From Pilimelia columellifera (GTDB lineage Bacteria > Actinomycetota > Actinomycetes > Mycobacteriales > Micromonosporaceae), in contig NZ_BAAARY010000001.1 of NCBI RefSeq assembly GCF_039532605.1, forward strand, positions 558,001 to 622,000: 64,000 nucleotides of DNA, given 5' to 3'. This document shows, one piece after another, positions 47,886 through 56,601 of this stretch (positions are counted from its first letter, which is position 1; each line of letters starts with the position of its first letter). The notes under the pieces were generated by a model. It saw only the letters and a program-made list of their open reading frames with translations, ran no database searches and was not told the origin of the DNA. The position numbers and the translations under genes are program-made.

Positions 47886-49405
47886 TCGTCCATCCACTCC
47901 ATCATGCGACGTTCGTACTGCTCACGGGGGCTGGGCTGCGGCTGTCGGCCGTCCGGGTCGTAGCCGGGCAGCCGCCGGTCGGACGGTTCCGGCGAGGTCC
48001 CCACGGCGCCCAGGTAGGAGCCGGGTGTCAACGGCTGGCTGGTCTGCCCGGTGAAACGCCCGGTCGGCTCGTCGTACAGCTGGGTGGCCCCGGCGTCCTG
48101 CTGGCGCTCAGGTCGCGCGTGGGACGTCCCGTATCCCTCGCCGTAGGCGGGCGGGGTCGTCTGGGTCGGCATGTCCCCGTAGGCAGGGATCGGGGCCAGC
48201 GTGGCCGTGTGCGGCGGCACGCCCTGGACACCGGGCGGGAGCCCGTACGGGTCGGCGTACTCGTCGCGGATCGCCGGCTGGACGACGGTCGGCGCGTTGG
48301 ACAGCGCCGACGACGGCAGCGCCGCCGTGTGCGCCGGGGGCCCCGGTGGCTGGCGCGGGAAGTGGGGCTGCGCCCCGACGCCGGAGGCGCCGTTGCGGTC
48401 CTGCCGGCGCCGCAGGATGAGCAGCACGAGCGCGCCCACGCCGAGCGCCAACATGAGCCCGCCGACGAGGATGAGGATCCAGGTCAGCGGGCCGGAGGAG
48501 TCGGAGCTGGTGTTCCGGGCGCCGCCCGGGCCCGGCTCCTCCGCCGGAGGCTCGGCGGGCTCCTCGGTGGGCTCGACGCTGGGTTGGGCGCTCGGGCTCG
48601 GACTGGGACTGGACTGGGCCTGTGGCCGCAGCGTCAGCCGGACGTCACGCCGGTCCTCGCGGGGGGCGATCCGGATGGTCTGCCGGGTGGTGGTGAAGGT
48701 GGCGGCGGAGGCGGTGAGGACGATCTGTCCGGCGTACAACGGTCGGTCGTTGCGGGGCCGTAGCCAGTACCGCCCCTCCCCGTCGGTCTCCACGGTGAGG
48801 AAGTTGCCGACGGAGTCCTGTCCTTTGACGAGGGCGCCGGCGACTCCGTTGCCGCTGTCGGCATGGGCGACCCGCCCGCTGATCTGCCCGACGGACTGGG
48901 GTCGGTCAGGCCCGACGACCTCCATCTGCACATCGCGGCGCGCGTTGCCCGCCGAGATGGCGATGCCGGTGCGTCGGCGTTCCCCGGCGGGCACATCGCC
49001 GGCGGTGATCTTCGCGGAGAAGGTCTGCCGCTCTCCCGAGTCGAGGGTGAGGAACCGCCCGCACTGCCCGGAGCAGCGCAGGTTGTCGCCGGTGCGGATA
49101 CCCACCTGGCCGACGAACATGGTGCCGTTGTTGGCGACCTCGTAGCTGACGTTGGCCTGTCCGCCGCTTCTGAGCTCGACGGAGTCCACGTCGACGGTGA
49201 GCTCGATCTGCGGCTCGGCGGCCTGCGCGCGGGCCGGGGTCGCCACCGGCGCGACGGAGGGCTTGGCCGCCGCGGGACCCGCGCCGACGAGGGCGACAGT
49301 GGCGAGGCCGCCGATCGTTACTGCGATCGTCGCGACCAGCCGCAGCCCCGTCGTCGGCCGGGCGCCGTTCGACTGTTGCCTCGTGCCTACCTGCGACGTG
49401 CTCAC
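47882..49405 (-). CDS. Membrane-anchored protein with regulatory-like beta domain and Pro-rich cytoplasmic tail
   Basis: 507 residues. A signal peptide or N-terminal helix (about 22-48) is followed by an extracytoplasmic region with an Ig-like part (VDSVELRSGGQANVSYEV) and a carboxypeptidase-regulatory-like fold (ISGRVAHADSGNGVAGALV). Then come a Ser/Pro/Glu spacer (265-300), one transmembrane helix (ILILVGGLMLALGVGALVLLIL) and a Pro/Gln/Tyr-rich cytoplasmic tail. It looks like a surface or signalling protein of unknown role. The stop overlaps the convergent esterase gene by 4 bases. Confidence 0.75.
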   Translation of the reverse strand: MSTSQVGTRQQSNGARPTTGLRLVATIAVTIGGLATVALVGAGPAAAKPSVAPVATPARAQAAEPQIELTVDVDSVELRSGGQANVSYEVANNGTMFVGQVGIRTGDNLRCSGQCGRFLTLDSGERQTFSAKITAGDVPAGERRRTGIAISAGNARRDVQMEVVGPDRPQSVGQISGRVAHADSGNGVAGALVKGQDSVGNFLTVETDGEGRYWLRPRNDRPLYAGQIVLTASAATFTTTRQTIRIAPREDRRDVRLTLRPQAQSSPSPSPSAQPSVEPTEEPAEPPAEEPGPGGARNTSSDSSGPLTWILILVGGLMLALGVGALVLLILRRRQDRNGASGVGAQPHFPRQPPGPPAHTAALPSSALSNAPTVVQPAIRDEYADPYGLPPGVQGVPPHTATLAPIPAYGDMPTQTTPPAYGEGYGTSHARPERQQDAGATQLYDEPTGRFTGQTSQPLTPGSYLGAVGTSPEPSDRRLPGYDPDGRQPQPSPREQYERRMMEWMDD

Positions 49406-49529
49406 CCGCCACCGCCTTCCGGTACCAGCTCCACGGTCACACCGGTGGTCACTATGCCCCGCGTTGGCGACGATGCGCCATCCCGGGGTCGGCGGACTCT
49501 TCGTCGTCGGCGCGTCGTATCGTCCCTGC

Positions 49530-49880
49530 GTGCCCGAGGAGAGCGGAACGACGCCGGCCGTCTCGGGGGTCCTCGCCGCTCTCGACGCGGGAGAGTCACC
49601 CGACCTGGCCGTGCTCCGGGACGCCGTCCGAGCGCTGTTGGGCGAGCTGGCGCGGCGGTCGCCGGGGCGGTCCGTCGAGGTGCGGGTCCCACCCTACGGC
49701 GCGGTGCAGTGCGGGCCGGGCCCGCGTCACACGCGGGGCACGCCGGCCAACGTGGTGGAGATGGATGCGCTCACCTGGGTTTTGCTCGCCACCGGGCGGC
49801 TGACCTGGGTGGACGCCGTCGGTCAGGGCCGGGTGGCCGCCAGCGGGACGCGATCGGACATCTCGGTTTTTTTACCCTAA
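49530..49880 (+). CDS. Sterol-carrier-family small protein
   Basis: 116 residues matching a small actinobacterial family annotated as sterol carrier protein-like: LAALDAGESPDLAVLRDAVRALLGELA, then the conserved SVEVRVPPYGAVQC, RHTRGTPANVVEMD and GRVAASGTRSDIS. Its biochemical role is unknown. GTG 49530 is preferred; an in-frame ATG at 49473 adds residues not typical of the family. It is usually found near purF, as here. Confidence 0.75.
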   Translation: MPEESGTTPAVSGVLAALDAGESPDLAVLRDAVRALLGELARRSPGRSVEVRVPPYGAVQCGPGPRHTRGTPANVVEMDALTWVLLATGRLTWVDAVGQGRVAASGTRSDISVFLP

Positions 49881-50087
49881 ATAGTGATCTAAGGGACCGC
49901 AGTGCCGGGCCAGCCGGCCTCGGCCGTCGCCCGCGGCCTCGCGTACACTCGCCAGTAACCCCCGCTCGCCGCGTTCAGCCCGTGACCAGCCGAACTGTCC
50001 CGCCTCCGAGCGCCGATCCCGGCGCGGTCGCGGGCCAGCCAGGCCGGCAGCCCGGAGCCGACGCACGACCAGCACGAGGAGCCGCAG
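49881..50087 (+). promoter_or_regulatory. purF upstream region
   Basis: About 200 bases without a supported gene. An unusually AT-rich patch (a run of seven T at the end of the preceding gene, then CCCTAAATAGTGATCTAA) opens it and may be part of the purF promoter. GAGGAG at 50076-50081 is the purF ribosome binding site. Confidence 0.4.
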
Positions 50088-51632
50088 GTGCCCCGAGGCG
50101 ACGGCCGGTTGAGCCACGACCTCGACCCCCAGGAACCCGGCCCCAAGGACGAGTGCGGCGTCTTCGCCGTCTGGGCGCCGGGCGAAGAGGTCGCCAAGCT
50201 CACCTACTACGGTCTGTACGCGCTCCAGCACCGCGGTCAGGAGGCGGCCGGAATGGCCGTCGGCGACGGGTCACGGGTCGTCGTCTTCAAAGAGGTCGGC
50301 CTGGTCTCGCAGGTCTTCGACGAGGCCACCCTCGCCAGCCTCAACGGCCACCAGGCCATCGGCCACACCCGTTACTCCACCACCGGCGGGTCGACCTGGG
50401 AGAACTCCCAGCCCACGCTGCGTGGAACGGGTTCCGGCACCCTCGCCCTCGCCCACAACGGCAACCTCGTCAACACCGCCGAGCTGCACGCCGAGGCGCG
50501 CAGGCGCGGCCTCAAGGTCGAAGGCAGCTCCGACACCCACGTCATCACCGCGCTGCTGGCCAGCCGCCCCGACCTGCCGATCGAGGCCGCGGCGCTCCAG
50601 GTCCTGCCGACGGTGCGGGGGGCGTTCAGCTTCGTCTTCATGGACGAGACCACCCTCTACGCCGCCCGCGACCCACACGGCGTCCGGCCGCTGGTGCTCG
50701 GCCGTCTGGAGCGCGGCTGGGCGGTGGCCAGCGAACAGGCAGCGCTGGACATCGTCGGCGCCAGCTTCGTCCGCGAAGTCGAGCCCGGCGAACTGCTCAC
50801 CATCGACGAGAACGGCCTGCGGTCCAGCCGGTTCGCCGCGGCCGAGCCCAAGGGCTGCGTCTTCGAGTACGTGTACGTGGCCCGCCCCGACGCCACCATC
50901 GCCGGCCGCAACGTCTACGCCGCCCGCGTCGAGGTGGGCCGCCGGTTGGCTGCCGAACACCCCGTCGAGGCCGACCTGGTCATGCCGGTCCCGGAGTCCG
51001 GCGTCCCGGCCGCGATCGGCTACGCGGAAGCGTCCGGCATCCCGTTCGGCCACGGCCTCACCAAGAACGCCTATGTCGGACGGACCTTCATCCAGCCCTC
51101 GCAGACCATCCGGCAGCTGGGCATCCGGCTCAAACTCAACCCGCTGCGCGACGTCATCCGGGGCAAGCGCCTCGTCGTCGTCGACGACTCGATCGTGCGG
51201 GGCAACACCCAGCGCGCCCTCATCCGGATGCTGCGCGAGGCGGGCGCCCTTGAGGTGCACATCCGCATCTCGTCGCCGCCGGTGAGCTGGCCCTGTTTCT
51301 ACGGCATCGACTTCGCCACCCGCGCCGAGCTGATCGCCACCGGCGCCGACGTCGACGGCGTGCGCCGGTCCATCGGCGCCGACTCGCTCGGCTACGTGTC
51401 GCTGGACGGTCTGGTCGCCGCGACCGAGCAGCCGAAGACGCGGCTGTGCCGGGCGTGTTTCGATGGCGTGTACCCGATTGAGCTGCCGGCGTCCGAGCTC
51501 GGCAAGCACCTTCTGGAGGGCGCCCCGGACCGGGTCGCCGCAGAGCCGCAGCCGGACCGTCCCGGCCTGCCGGACGGCGCCACGCCGTTGCTGGCCAGCC
51601 AGGGCGCCGGGGACGCCCTGCGCCGTCCGTAG
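50088..51632 (+). CDS. purF: Amidophosphoribosyltransferase PurF
   Basis: 514-residue first enzyme of purine synthesis (PRPP to phosphoribosylamine). Cys23, after a short propeptide, heads the glutaminase domain (ECGVFAVWAPG). HRGQEAAGM, GHTRYSTTGGSTWEN and the PRPP loop VVVDDSIVRGNT are present. Cys residues in VSWPCFYGID and RLCRACFDGVYP suggest the Fe-S-type enzyme as in B. subtilis. Start GTG 50088, followed by purM 69 bases downstream. Confidence 0.96.
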   Translation: MPRGDGRLSHDLDPQEPGPKDECGVFAVWAPGEEVAKLTYYGLYALQHRGQEAAGMAVGDGSRVVVFKEVGLVSQVFDEATLASLNGHQAIGHTRYSTTGGSTWENSQPTLRGTGSGTLALAHNGNLVNTAELHAEARRRGLKVEGSSDTHVITALLASRPDLPIEAAALQVLPTVRGAFSFVFMDETTLYAARDPHGVRPLVLGRLERGWAVASEQAALDIVGASFVREVEPGELLTIDENGLRSSRFAAAEPKGCVFEYVYVARPDATIAGRNVYAARVEVGRRLAAEHPVEADLVMPVPESGVPAAIGYAEASGIPFGHGLTKNAYVGRTFIQPSQTIRQLGIRLKLNPLRDVIRGKRLVVVDDSIVRGNTQRALIRMLREAGALEVHIRISSPPVSWPCFYGIDFATRAELIATGADVDGVRRSIGADSLGYVSLDGLVAATEQPKTRLCRACFDGVYPIELPASELGKHLLEGAPDRVAAEPQPDRPGLPDGATPLLASQGAGDALRRP

Positions 51633-51701
51633 CCGCCGGCGTCGGGCAGGCCGACCGCCGATCGACGCGGACCAGCCGCGTACAGGAAAAAGGGGAGAAC
51701 C

Positions 51702-52790
51702 GTGACGCAGGTGACCGAGCGCGCTGCCGGCCGGCAGCGGTCAGCGACGTACGCTGCCGCCGGAGTGTCGATCGAGGCCGGTGACAGGGCCGTCGAGCTG
51801 CTCAAGGGTCAGGTTCAGCGCACGATGCGCCCCGAGGTGATGGGCAACATCGGCGGGTTCGCCGGCCTGTTCCGCCTCGACCTCACCAAGTACCGCAACC
51901 CCGTGCTGTCGGCGTCCACCGACGGCGTCGGCACGAAGCTGGTCATCGCCCAGCAGATGGACATCCACGACACGGTCGGCATCGACCTGGTCGCGATGGT
52001 GGTGGACGACCTGGTCGCCTGCGGCGCCGAGCCGCTGTTCCTACAGGACTACATCGCCACCGGCGAGGTCGTCCCGGAGCGGATCGCCGAGATCGGCGCG
52101 GGCATCGCCGACGGCTGCCGGTACGCCGGCTGCGCGCTGCTGGGCGGCGAGACCGCCGAGCACCCGGGCGTCATGCGTCCGCACGAGTACGACATCTCCG
52201 CCACCGGTGTCGGCGTCGTCGAGGAGGACGCGATCCTCGGCCGTGACAAGGTCGAGATCGGTGACGCGGTCATCGCGATGCGCTCGTCCGGCCTGCACTC
52301 CAACGGCTACTCGCTGGTCCGCCACGTGCTGCTGGGCGCCGGCCGGATGCGGCTGGACACCCTCGTCGAGGAGTTCGGAGCGCAGCGCACCCTCGGCGAG
52401 GAGCTGCTGACCCCGACGACGATCTACGCCAAGACCTGCCTCGACCTCATGGTCGAGACGGATCTGCACGCGCTGTGCCACGTCACCGGCGGCGGCATTC
52501 CCGGCAACCTGGTCCGGGTGCTGCCGGACGGCGTCGACGCGATCGTGGACCGTTCCACCTGGCGTCCGCAGCCGATCTTCGAGCTGGTCCAGACCAGGGG
52601 CCGGATCGACGACCCGGAGATGGACGCCACCTTCAACATGGGCGTGGGCATGTTCGCGATCGTCAACGGCGAGGACGCCGACCGGGCGCTGGCCTTCCTG
52701 GCCGGCCGGGGCGTCGAGGCGTGGCAGACCGGCGAGATCGTCGAGGGCGACGGCCAGGTACGGACGGTCGGGTCGCACACCCGCGGCTGA
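51702..52790 (+). CDS. purM: Phosphoribosylaminoimidazole synthetase PurM
   Basis: 362-residue AIR synthetase using ATP to close the imidazole ring. STDGVGTKL, DLVAMVVDDLVACGAEPLF, LGGETAEHPG and CHVTGGGIPGNL are the PurM blocks. GTG 51702 follows a strong purine-rich AAAAAGGGGAGA. The radical SAM gene begins one base after its stop. Confidence 0.96.
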   Translation: MTQVTERAAGRQRSATYAAAGVSIEAGDRAVELLKGQVQRTMRPEVMGNIGGFAGLFRLDLTKYRNPVLSASTDGVGTKLVIAQQMDIHDTVGIDLVAMVVDDLVACGAEPLFLQDYIATGEVVPERIAEIGAGIADGCRYAGCALLGGETAEHPGVMRPHEYDISATGVGVVEEDAILGRDKVEIGDAVIAMRSSGLHSNGYSLVRHVLLGAGRMRLDTLVEEFGAQRTLGEELLTPTTIYAKTCLDLMVETDLHALCHVTGGGIPGNLVRVLPDGVDAIVDRSTWRPQPIFELVQTRGRIDDPEMDATFNMGVGMFAIVNGEDADRALAFLAGRGVEAWQTGEIVEGDGQVRTVGSHTRG

Positions 52791-52791
52791 T

Positions 52792-53943
52792 GTGACCACC
52801 ACACGGGGGGCGTTCTCCGGGATGCGCGGCATCGCGGAGACGCCCTCGTACGTGGTCATGCAGCCGACCACCCTCTGCAACCTCGACTGCGCCTACTGTT
52901 ACCTGCCGTGGCGCGCGGCGGACCGTCGGATGTCGGTGGAGGTGGCCGAGGCGGTCGCCGCGGGCGTCGGGGACTGGGCCGAGGCCGGACGATTCTCGGT
53001 GGTCTGGCACGGCGGCGAGCCGCTGGCGGCCGGGCGCGAACACCTGGCCGCGCTGATGGCCCCGTTCCCCGCCGGTGTCGAGCACCATGTGCAGACCAAC
53101 GCCACCCTCGTCGACGACGCCTGGTGCGAGTTCTTCCTGGCCACCGGGATGCGGGTCAGCGTGAGCGTGGACGGCCCCCGCGAACGCAACGGTGACCGGG
53201 TCAACCGCGGTGGCCAGCCCGCCTACGACCGGATCATGCGCGGCATCGGGGTGCTGCGCCGGCACGGGATCGGTTTCTCGGCGCTGTGCGTCGTACCGGA
53301 GCCGACCCCGGACCGGGCCGTCGAGCTGTACGCGTACTTCCTCGACCTGGGCTGCGATGTCCTGGGCATCAACATCGAGGAGCAGGAGGGGGTCAATGCC
53401 CGGGTCAATGACCACGCCGCCGCCGACGTGCGCGGTTTCTGGTCGGCGCTCACCGCCGCCTGGCGACGTGACCCCCGCCTGCACCTGCGGGAGATCGAGT
53501 GGTCGCTGCGGTACGCGGCCGCGGTCCTTGACGGCGATGAGGACGCTGTCCTGCCCAGGCAGCTCGACCCGATTCCCACCGTCGCCCACGACGGCGCCGT
53601 GATTCTCCTGTCACCGGAGTTGGCTGGGTTCTCCCATCCCCGGTACGGCGACTTCTCCACCGGGAACGTGCTGGCCACGCCGTTGCCGGAATTGCTGCGG
53701 GGCGCCGTGGCCACCCCATGGATCGCCGAGTTCCTCACCGGCGTCGAACGGTGCCGATCGGAATGCGCGTACTTCGGTTTCTGCGGCGGCGCTCACGCTG
53801 CGAACCGCTACTTCGAAATCGGCCGATTCGACGGTACGGTGACCAATCACTGCCGAAACAGCAAGATGCGCCTCTGGGAGGGAGTTCTCGACCATGTCGA
53901 GGAGCACGAACAGCCCGGGCCTCGAACCGCCGCACGTCCATGA
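52792..53943 (+). CDS. Radical SAM/SPASM RiPP maturase (cyclophane-forming type)
   Basis: 383 residues. Cys29, Cys33 and Cys36 in CNLDCAYC bind the SAM [4Fe-4S] cluster, followed by WHGGEP. The C-terminal SPASM-type region has a Cys cluster (ERCRSECAYFGFCGG and a later Cys in TNHCRNSK). It is related to FxsB/GRRM-type maturases and is followed, with a 50-base overlap, by a 74-residue precursor rich in aromatic-X-Asn motifs. It therefore probably installs aromatic-to-side-chain C-C crosslinks; it may be AmcB of NCBI annotation (recalled, not checked). ATG 52822 is an alternative start. Positioned immediately behind purM. Confidence 0.85.
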   Translation: MTTTRGAFSGMRGIAETPSYVVMQPTTLCNLDCAYCYLPWRAADRRMSVEVAEAVAAGVGDWAEAGRFSVVWHGGEPLAAGREHLAALMAPFPAGVEHHVQTNATLVDDAWCEFFLATGMRVSVSVDGPRERNGDRVNRGGQPAYDRIMRGIGVLRRHGIGFSALCVVPEPTPDRAVELYAYFLDLGCDVLGINIEEQEGVNARVNDHAAADVRGFWSALTAAWRRDPRLHLREIEWSLRYAAAVLDGDEDAVLPRQLDPIPTVAHDGAVILLSPELAGFSHPRYGDFSTGNVLATPLPELLRGAVATPWIAEFLTGVERCRSECAYFGFCGGAHAANRYFEIGRFDGTVTNHCRNSKMRLWEGVLDHVEEHEQPGPRTAARP

Positions 53944-54118
53944 CCCGCTCCGGGACCGGGTCATGGCGACCCGCGACGGCCTGACCGCCCTGCTCGCCGA
54001 GGCCGCGACCGCCCGGGGCGCCCGCGCGGAGGCCGGCGGCGACGGCTCGGCGGTGTGCGCGTGGAACCACTTCGAGAACATCCCGACCTTCTACAACTGG
54101 AACAACCGCCCTCGTTGA
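53894..54118 (+). CDS. Cyclophane-type RiPP precursor peptide (AmcA-like)
   Basis: 74 residues: a leader rich in Ala/Arg/Glu, then a conserved-looking C-terminal core with W-N-H, F-E-N, F-Y-N and W-N-N, ending Arg-Pro-Arg. Each motif is aromatic-X-(His/Asn), the pattern of three-residue cyclophanes (triceptides) made by radical SAM maturases. ATG 53894 has GGGAGGGAG nine bases upstream and lies inside the maturase gene; ATG 53963 would give a shorter leader. The single Cys just before the core is of unknown role. Confidence 0.8.
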   Translation: MSRSTNSPGLEPPHVHDPLRDRVMATRDGLTALLAEAATARGARAEAGGDGSAVCAWNHFENIPTFYNWNNRPR

Positions 54119-54200
54119 TCGACCCGGCGTGCCGGGGCGAACCAGGACCGTCGATGTCGTCCGCGACAGCCGCGCGGCAGGCGCCGGTATCGTTGGGGGA

Positions 54201-54944
54201 ATGTGGTCTCGGGTGGCATTGGTCGGTGTCCTGGCGGCGACGATGGTCGGCTGCGGCAGCCGGCAGGACGAAGCGGACGACGGCCCGACTGTGGTGGCGT
54301 CTACCACCTGGGCCGGCGCCTACGCCAAGGCCGCCGGCGCGACGGACGTCAGGGTTCTCAACGGCGCTGTCCAGACTGACCCGCTGCGCACGCCGCAGCC
54401 GTCGGAGTTGGCGACCGCCGCCGCCGCGGACTTCGTCGTCTTCGCCGAGTCAGATCCGTTCGCGGCCGAGTTGAAGGCGGCGGCCGGCGACGCCGTCCTG
54501 GTGCCGGTGACCCTGCGCTACGACCGTGCCGTCATCAGCGACGAGGTGACGCGCCTCGGCGGCATCCTCGGCGCCAGCGTCGCCGCCCAGCAGTGGGTGA
54601 CCGACTTCCAGGCCACCTGGGACGGTATCCAGGTCGCCGGTCGTAGCCTCAACCCGATCCCGCCGTGGCGGGTCGTCGCTGAGGAGAACGTCGCCGACTG
54701 GGCCCGCTTCATGGGCCTGAACCTCGTCGGCGTCTACCAGCGGGGCGCGGTGGCAGCGCCCCAGCTGGCGAGGCTGCGCGCCGCCCGACCGAAACTCCAG
54801 GTCGACGACGCGGACAAGCTGGGGGCGCCCCCGGAGCTGGGAACGCCGAACGTCGCGGTGTCGAACTTTCCGCAGGACGACCTGGACATGGTCCCGTTGA
54901 TCCGCCGGAACACGGAAATCTTCACCGACGCGTTTAACAGCTGA
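54201..54944 (+). CDS. ZnuA/TroA-like metal-binding lipoprotein
   Basis: 247 residues: short signal with lipobox MVGC, then an ABC substrate-binding fold of the ZnuA type, recognisable from VVASTTWAGAYAKAAGA and the PSELATAAAADFVVFAE middle. His-rich metal loops typical of ZnuA are absent, so the ligand is uncertain. It follows the RiPP precursor by 82 bases with no other ABC subunits nearby, suggesting a role linked to the peptide. ATG 54201 is chosen for the signal peptide. Confidence 0.65.
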   Translation: MWSRVALVGVLAATMVGCGSRQDEADDGPTVVASTTWAGAYAKAAGATDVRVLNGAVQTDPLRTPQPSELATAAAADFVVFAESDPFAAELKAAAGDAVLVPVTLRYDRAVISDEVTRLGGILGASVAAQQWVTDFQATWDGIQVAGRSLNPIPPWRVVAEENVADWARFMGLNLVGVYQRGAVAAPQLARLRAARPKLQVDDADKLGAPPELGTPNVAVSNFPQDDLDMVPLIRRNTEIFTDAFNS

Positions 54945-54976
54945 GTCGGTGGGCGTCGGCCGGGTGCGAGGCGAGA

Positions 54977-55171
54977 TCAGCGGGAGGGACTGGCCCAGTC
55001 GTCCGCTTCGTCTACGTCTTCGTCCGGGTCGAGCTCGTCGACGTCGTGAGCCGACTTGCGGCTACCGTCGGAAAGCTCGCGCTGCAGCGCAGTGAGATCG
55101 GTGTTCGGGGAGTGGTATTTCAGCTCCCGGGCCACCTTCGTCTGCTTCGCCTTTGCACGGCCGCGCCCCAT
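54977..55171 (-). CDS. DUF3073 small protein
   Basis: 64 residues: a basic MGRGRAKAKQTKVARELKY start, then an acidic C-terminus (DELDPDEDVDEADD). This matches DUF3073, an actinobacterial family of unknown function commonly near purM. ATG 55171 is chosen over an upstream open frame. Confidence 0.88.
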   Translation of the reverse strand: MGRGRAKAKQTKVARELKYHSPNTDLTALQRELSDGSRKSAHDVDELDPDEDVDEADDWASPSR

Positions 55172-55358
55172 GGCGACCCCCTCGCACAAATGACGGGGCA
55201 GCACGAAGGCAGGCCCCGATAAAGTCCGGCATCTCTCGTGGTTCATACGGTACATGGGTACGGCGTGCTTCGGCACCTCGGGGCCGGAGCCGTGATCGAA
55301 GCCGGACCGTGGCTGTCGGGCAACCGGAGCGGTGGCCCGACAGCCGGAGCGTGGCCGG

Positions 55359-56438
55359 TCAGGGCAGTCGGATCGTCCGGAGGCGTCCGATATCGGCCAT
55401 TCGACGCTCAGCGAGGCGGTCGGCGGCCGCCGCGGGGGGCACGCCGTCGGCGTCGGCGAGCCGCATAATCTGTCGGGTGGTGTCGAAGATCTGGGTGGCG
55501 CGCTGCTTGGCCCGGGCGAAGTTGAAGCCCTCGATCTCGTCAGCCACCTGGATCACGCCGCCGGCGTTGACCACGTAGTCGGGGGCGTAGAGGATGCCGC
55601 GGTCGGCGACGAGCTTCTCGACGCCCTCGTGGGCGAGCTGGTTGTTGGCGGCGCCGGCGACCACCTTGGCGCGCAGCACCGGAACCGTGTCGTCGTTGAG
55701 CGCCCCGCCGAGCGCGCACGGCGCGTACACGTCGATGTCCGAGGTGATGAGCGCGTGGGTGTCGGCGACCAGGTCGACCTGTGGATGGGTCTGCCGGGCC
55801 CAGTCCAGCGCCCTCTCCGAGACGTCAGTGGCGACGACCTCCGCCCCGTCCTCCAGCAGGTGGCCGACCAGGTAACGGCCGACCTTGCCGAGGCCGGCGA
55901 CGCCGACCCGCCTGCCGCGCAGCGTCGGCTCGCCCCAGGCGTGTTCGGCCGCCGCGCGCATGCCCTGGAAGACGCCCCAGGCAGTCAGCACCGAGGAGTC
56001 GCCGGCGCCGCCGTGCGCCTCGGACCGGCCGGTGACGAAGTCGGTCTCCCTGGCGATGATGTCCATGTCCTGCACGTAGGTGCCGACGTCACAGGCGGTG
56101 TAGTAACGGCCGCCAAGGGACTCGACGAACCTGCCGTAGGCGCGCAGCAGCGCCTCGGACTTCATCTGGTCCGGCTCCCCCCAGATGACCGCCTTGCCTC
56201 CGCCGAGGTCGAGGTTGGCCAGGGCGTTCTTGTACGCCATGCCACGCGAGAGGTCCAGCACGTCGGCGACGGCGTCGGCCTCGCTGGCGTACGGGTAGAA
56301 CCGGGTTCCGCCCAGCGCCGGACCGAGCGCGGTGGAGTAGATGCCGATAATTGCCTTGAGCCCGGACTGTTTGTCCTGGCAGAACACGACCTGTTCGTGG
56401 CCGGCGGTCTCCGGTCCGGTGGTGCTGAATACGCCCAT
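55359..56438 (-). CDS. vdh: Valine/leucine dehydrogenase (Glu/Leu/Phe/Val dehydrogenase family)
   Basis: 359 residues. LGPALGGTRFYPY, the catalytic-Lys region MAYKNALANLDLGGGKAVI, the Rossmann motif GVAGLGKVGRYL and the substrate-site GAANNQLA fit branched-chain amino-acid dehydrogenases. In streptomycetes the equivalent Vdh deaminates valine, feeding acyl-CoA precursors. Single-gene transcript, divergent from the next gene. Confidence 0.9.
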   Translation of the reverse strand: MGVFSTTGPETAGHEQVVFCQDKQSGLKAIIGIYSTALGPALGGTRFYPYASEADAVADVLDLSRGMAYKNALANLDLGGGKAVIWGEPDQMKSEALLRAYGRFVESLGGRYYTACDVGTYVQDMDIIARETDFVTGRSEAHGGAGDSSVLTAWGVFQGMRAAAEHAWGEPTLRGRRVGVAGLGKVGRYLVGHLLEDGAEVVATDVSERALDWARQTHPQVDLVADTHALITSDIDVYAPCALGGALNDDTVPVLRAKVVAGAANNQLAHEGVEKLVADRGILYAPDYVVNAGGVIQVADEIEGFNFARAKQRATQIFDTTRQIMRLADADGVPPAAAADRLAERRMADIGRLRTIRLP

Positions 56439-56601
56439 GACTGCTCCAACTGCTCGTTCCGCGACGCCTTCGGGTGGCGCCGCCGTCCAGGGTCTCCGGC
56501 CTGGGTGGCGCCGGTTGCATGGTGAGCGTAATGGGAGTTAGGGCCGCGGCACGGACCACGTCGACCGGCGCTTTCGCAGGTCCGCGTGCGAAGATCTCGC
56601 G

